NCBI GenBank assembly: GCA_964372275.1
Contig: CAYJRR010000168.1
Span: 1 to 8,214 of the forward strand
Length of the DNA stretch: 8,214 bases
Source: CAYJRR01 sp964372275 [NCBI: uncultured bacterium]
Lineage (GTDB): Bacteria; CAYJRR01
Direction of reading: 5' to 3'
Part shown: positions 5,821 to 8,214 of the stretch, piece by piece
Layout: every line of letters starts with the position of its first letter
Numbering within the stretch: the first letter of the stretch is position 1
Translations under genes and position numbers: made by a program
The notes under the pieces: generated by a model
What the model was told of the DNA's origin: nothing
Database searches by the model: none
The model's input: the letters and a program-made list of their open reading frames with translations, nothing else

Positions 5821-5868
5821 TCGTGCCACTCTTGGTTGGCCGCCCGAGGCGGGCGGTCGCGGGCACGA
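5821..5868 (+). promoter_or_regulatory. Structured 5' leader hairpin of rpoN
   Basis: An inner stem pairs CCGCCCG (5840-5846) with CGGGCGG (5850-5856) over an AGG loop, and can be extended by two pairs to 5838-5858. An outer stem pairs TCGTGCC (5821-5827) with GGCACGA (5862-5868). The structure ends seven bases before ATG 5876, where no Shine-Dalgarno sequence is visible, so it may limit or shape ribosome entry. It has no following U-tract, so it is not a classical intrinsic terminator. Confidence 0.45.
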
Positions 5869-5875
5869 CCTGTCG

Positions 5876-7348
5876 ATGGCGCTCGAGCTCAAGCAATCGT
5901 TAAAGCTCTCGCAGCAGCTGGTGATGACCCCCCAGCTGCAGCAGGCGATCAAGCTGCTCCAGCTCTCCCGCGCCGAGCTCTCGGACGTGCTCGCCCAGGA
6001 GATGATCGAAAACCCGGTGCTCGAGGACGTGATCGACGTCGGCCGCGATCGCGAGGCGGGCAAGCTGACCGAGACCGCCCCCGAGGCGAGCGGCGTCGAC
6101 GGCCCGTCGATGGAGACCGCCTCGGCCAAGGAGAAGGTCGACATCGAGAACGCGACCTCCGCCGACTGGGAGCAGTACCTCGGCACCTACGGCTCGACCG
6201 GTGGGATCGCCGGCGGTTCGCGCGACTTCTCCTCGGAGGAACTCCCCTCGTACGAGGCGACCCTCTCCAAGAAGTCGAACCTGCAGGACCACCTGATGTG
6301 GCAGCTCCGGCTCTCCTCCTTTTCGAAGCAGGAGGAGGCGGTCGGCGCGTTGATCATCGGCAACCTCGACGACGACGGCTACCTCCAGGACACGTTGGAG
6401 GACCTCGCCAAGCGCGAAGGGGTCGAGCTCTCCTTCGCCGAGCGGGTGCTCAAGCGCCTGCAGGAGTTCGATCCGATCGGCGTGGCCGCCCGCAACCTGC
6501 AGGAGTGCCTCTCCCTCCAGGTGAAGCACCTCGCCGGCGACTACGACTTCGACGTCATCGAATCGATGATCGAGAAGCACATCGGGAACCTGGAGCGGAA
6601 GAACTACCCGGCGATCGCCAAGGACCTCGGCATCACCCTCGAGGAGGTCCATCAGGCGGCGAAGGTGATCTCGGAGCTGGAGCCGAAACCGGGGCGCCCC
6701 TTCTCGACCGAGGAGCCGCGCTACATCACCCCGGACATCTACGTGCACAAGATCGGCGACGACTTCGTCATCGTCCTGAACGACGACGGTCTGCCGAAGC
6801 TCAAGATCTCCAACTTCTACAAGAACGTCCTGGCGAAGGAGGGGACGACGGCCCAGACCAAGGGCTACGTCCAGGACAAGCTGAAGAGCGCCATCTGGCT
6901 CATCAAGTCGATCCAGCAGCGCCAGCGAACGATCTACCGGGTGACCGAGTCGATCGTGAAGTTCCAGAAGGAGTTCTTCGACAAGGGGATCGCCTACCTG
7001 AAGCCCATGGTCCTGCGCGACGTCGCCGAGGACATCGGGATGCACGAGTCGACGATCTCGCGCGTTACCTCGAACAAATACGTGCATTGTCCCCAGGGGA
7101 TCCTGGAGCTGAAGTTCTTCTTCAATTCGGGGATCAACCGCGTCGACGGCGACGCGCTGGCATCGGAAGCGGTGAAGAACAAGATCAAACAACTCGTGGC
7201 AGCCGAGAACGCGAAGCGGCCGCTGTCCGATCAGCGGATCGTGGAGCTGCTGAAGGAGGCGAACATCGACATCGCCCGACGCACCGTCGCGAAATACCGC
7301 GACATGCTCGGGATTCTATCGAGCAGCAAGCGCAAGCGGCTGCTCTAG
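5876..7348 (+). CDS. rpoN: RNA polymerase sigma-54 factor RpoN
   Basis: RpoN is the alternative sigma factor that binds -24/-12 promoters and needs an AAA+ enhancer-binding protein to open DNA. The 490-residue product (E. coli 477) starts with the hallmark Gln/Leu-rich region I (about 1-50, MALELKQSLKLSQQLVMTP, which contacts the activators and promoter). A variable acidic region II follows (about 51-110), then the core-binding domain. The DNA-binding domain has a helix-turn-helix (about 380-400, LRDVAEDIGMHESTISRV), and the RpoN box ARRTVAKYRD (467-476) recognises the -24 element. All regions are intact and in order. No clear Shine-Dalgarno sequence precedes ATG 5876. The gene has its own intergenic region with sigma-70-like and sigma-54-like promoter elements, and is followed by hpf after 20 bases. 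The lptB-rpoN-hpf order is widely conserved. Confidence 0.98.
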   Translation: MALELKQSLKLSQQLVMTPQLQQAIKLLQLSRAELSDVLAQEMIENPVLEDVIDVGRDREAGKLTETAPEASGVDGPSMETASAKEKVDIENATSADWEQYLGTYGSTGGIAGGSRDFSSEELPSYEATLSKKSNLQDHLMWQLRLSSFSKQEEAVGALIIGNLDDDGYLQDTLEDLAKREGVELSFAERVLKRLQEFDPIGVAARNLQECLSLQVKHLAGDYDFDVIESMIEKHIGNLERKNYPAIAKDLGITLEEVHQAAKVISELEPKPGRPFSTEEPRYITPDIYVHKIGDDFVIVLNDDGLPKLKISNFYKNVLAKEGTTAQTKGYVQDKLKSAIWLIKSIQQRQRTIYRVTESIVKFQKEFFDKGIAYLKPMVLRDVAEDIGMHESTISRVTSNKYVHCPQGILELKFFFNSGINRVDGDALASEAVKNKIKQLVAAENAKRPLSDQRIVELLKEANIDIARRTVAKYRDMLGILSSSKRKRLL

Positions 7349-7352
7349 CCAT

Positions 7353-7358
7353 GGGAGG
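7353..7358 (+). promoter_or_regulatory. Ribosome binding site of hpf
   Basis: GGGAGG lies 10 bases before ATG 7369. An in-frame ATG at 7351 overlaps this site and would add only MGGRTG, so the Shine-Dalgarno position decides for 7369. Confidence 0.65.
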
Positions 7359-7368
7359 TCGCACAGGT

Positions 7369-8181
7369 ATGAAGGTCACCGTCACGTTCCGTCACCTGGA
7401 CCCCACCCCCGCCCTCAAGACCTACGCCATCGAGAAGCTCGGGCACGTCGAGAAGCTGCTGACGAAGCCGGAGCAGGGGCACTGGATCCTTTCCGTGGAG
7501 AAGAAGCGCCACACCGCCGAGCTCGCCGCGGTCGCGAACGGCGAGAAGTTCGTGGCGAAGGAGACCGGCGAGGACCTCTACGCCGCGATCGACCTGGTCA
7601 TCGGCAAGGTTGCGGCCCAGGCGCGCAAGCGCAAAGGGAAGCGCAAGAATCACAAGGCGGCGAAACGCGGCGTTGACAATTCGGTGAGGCGCGCCGCAGA
7701 CGTGCGGATGAGCTCGCTCGCGGCGCGCGGCGCCCGCCTTGCCGACGGTCCGGAGATCGTGCGCACCGAGACGGTCAAGCCGCCGGTCTACGGACCGGAG
7801 GAGGCGATCGCCGCCCTGGAGGTGTCCGGGAAGGAGTTCCTGGTCTACGTCTCCCGAGACCAACACGTGGTGAACATCGCCTACCGCCGCGACGACGGCT
7901 TCTTCGGCGTGATCCAGCCGGAGGTGCCGGGCAACGGCAACGGGAACGGACAGGTGCCGTTCCACTTCGACGTCTGGGCCCGCGACGAAGACGGCGCCCA
8001 CCACGCCGCGCGCCGCATCCGCCAGCGCGAAGTCCCGGTGAAGACGATGACGGTGCAGGAGTCGGTCGCGGAGATGAACCGGTCGCGCAACCACTTCTGG
8101 GTCTACGCCGACCGGGCGAGACACGGCGTCAACGTGGTTTATCGCACCCGCGGGGGCGAATACGGCCTGATCGAGACGTAA
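7369..8181 (+). CDS. hpf: Long-form ribosome hibernation promoting factor with a duplicated C-terminal domain
   Basis: HPF binds the 30S decoding region of idle ribosomes; long forms also dimerise ribosomes to 100S through a C-terminal domain. The N-terminal S30AE/sigma-54 modulation domain (1-100) reads KVTVTFRHLDPTPALKTYA, then FVAKETGEDLYAAIDLVIGKV and a basic tract (86-100, RKRKGKRKNHKAAKR). After a linker, residues 128-185 match the S30AE C-terminal dimerisation domain: PEIVRT, EEAIAAL, EFLVY, VVNIAYRRDDGFFGVI. After a Gly-Asn linker (188-195), residues 218-269 match the same domain again: TVQESVAEM, HFWVY, GVNVVYRTRGGEYGLIE. The two copies share 15 of 43 ungapped positions. The total of 270 residues exceeds the usual 180-200 of long HPF by about one domain. 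It sits 20 bases after rpoN, probably co-transcribed. No terminator is visible in the 33 bases that follow. Confidence 0.93.
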   Translation: MKVTVTFRHLDPTPALKTYAIEKLGHVEKLLTKPEQGHWILSVEKKRHTAELAAVANGEKFVAKETGEDLYAAIDLVIGKVAAQARKRKGKRKNHKAAKRGVDNSVRRAADVRMSSLAARGARLADGPEIVRTETVKPPVYGPEEAIAALEVSGKEFLVYVSRDQHVVNIAYRRDDGFFGVIQPEVPGNGNGNGQVPFHFDVWARDEDGAHHAARRIRQREVPVKTMTVQESVAEMNRSRNHFWVYADRARHGVNVVYRTRGGEYGLIET

Positions 8182-8214
8182 GACCCGCCCCGCGTCGAAC
8201 CGGACGGCCGGCCC

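Noticed and set aside
5838-5858. Strong hairpin as an intrinsic terminator after lptB
   Set aside because: It lies downstream of the promoter and has no U-tract after the stem, so a leader structure is more likely.
5900-7192. Long minus-strand open frame antisense to rpoN
   Set aside because: The composition (Leu/Val/Asp/Arg-rich, no motif) is the usual complement of a high-GC coding frame, and the sense strand encodes a full-length RpoN.
7930-7953. Short GGCAAC-type tandem repeat
   Set aside because: It encodes the Gly-Asn linker between the two HPF C-terminal domains and is too short and impure to be a separate repeat element.
5782-8181. A very long open frame running under the whole of rpoN and continuing in frame into hpf
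   Set aside because: Its rpoN-overlapping part is Arg/Gly/Pro-rich with no recognisable domain. It is a high-GC shadow of rpoN. Only the part from ATG 7369, with its own Shine-Dalgarno sequence and HPF domains, is real.

Overview
This is a GC-rich chromosomal window from a Gram-negative (diderm) bacterium that makes Kdo-containing lipopolysaccharide. It carries the Kdo-synthesis / LPS-transport / sigma-54 block that many proteobacteria and related phyla keep together: kdsD, kdsC, lptC/lptA, lptB, rpoN, hpf. The very high GC, the long-form HPF, the lipid A acyltransferase inside the kds operon and the apparent LptC-LptA fusion point away from Enterobacteria. They fit a GC-rich deltaproteobacterial, acidobacterial or similar lineage better, but the window alone cannot fix the taxon.

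Layout. The 3' end of an unrecognised gene with an acidic tail (1-243) comes first. Then comes a tight plus-strand operon: kdsD (322-1329), kdsC (1326-1889, 4-base overlap) and an LpxL/HtrB-family acyltransferase (1880-2830, 10-base overlap). A minus-strand gene (2855-3757) converges on it and encodes a small exported protein with six cysteines and three repeat-like beta segments; I do not recognise its family. A divergent intergenic region (3758-3943) with a near-perfect 16-bp palindrome separates it from the LPS-export genes. These are one polypeptide joining LptC-like and LptA-like parts (3944-5026) and the ATPase LptB (4995-5726, 32-base overlap). An AT-richer intergenic region (5727-5875) follows, with overlapping sigma-54-like and sigma-70-like promoters and a strong leader hairpin. 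rpoN (5876-7348) and hpf (7369-8181) follow as an operon. Only 33 bases lie beyond hpf, and I see nothing in them.

How they work together. KdsD and KdsC supply two of the Kdo-pathway steps, the acyltransferase completes acylation of Kdo-lipid A, and LptB with the membrane-anchored LptC/LptA protein drives LPS export. RpoN directs sigma-54 transcription and HPF hibernates ribosomes.

Most worth a second look: the HPF carries two tandem copies of the C-terminal ribosome-dimerisation domain instead of one; rpoN appears to have a sigma-54 promoter of its own overlapping a sigma-70 promoter; the LptC-LptA fusion ends in a lone CxxC pair; and the unrecognised exported protein sits between the two LPS operons. 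I found no mobile element, CRISPR array, tRNA or rRNA.
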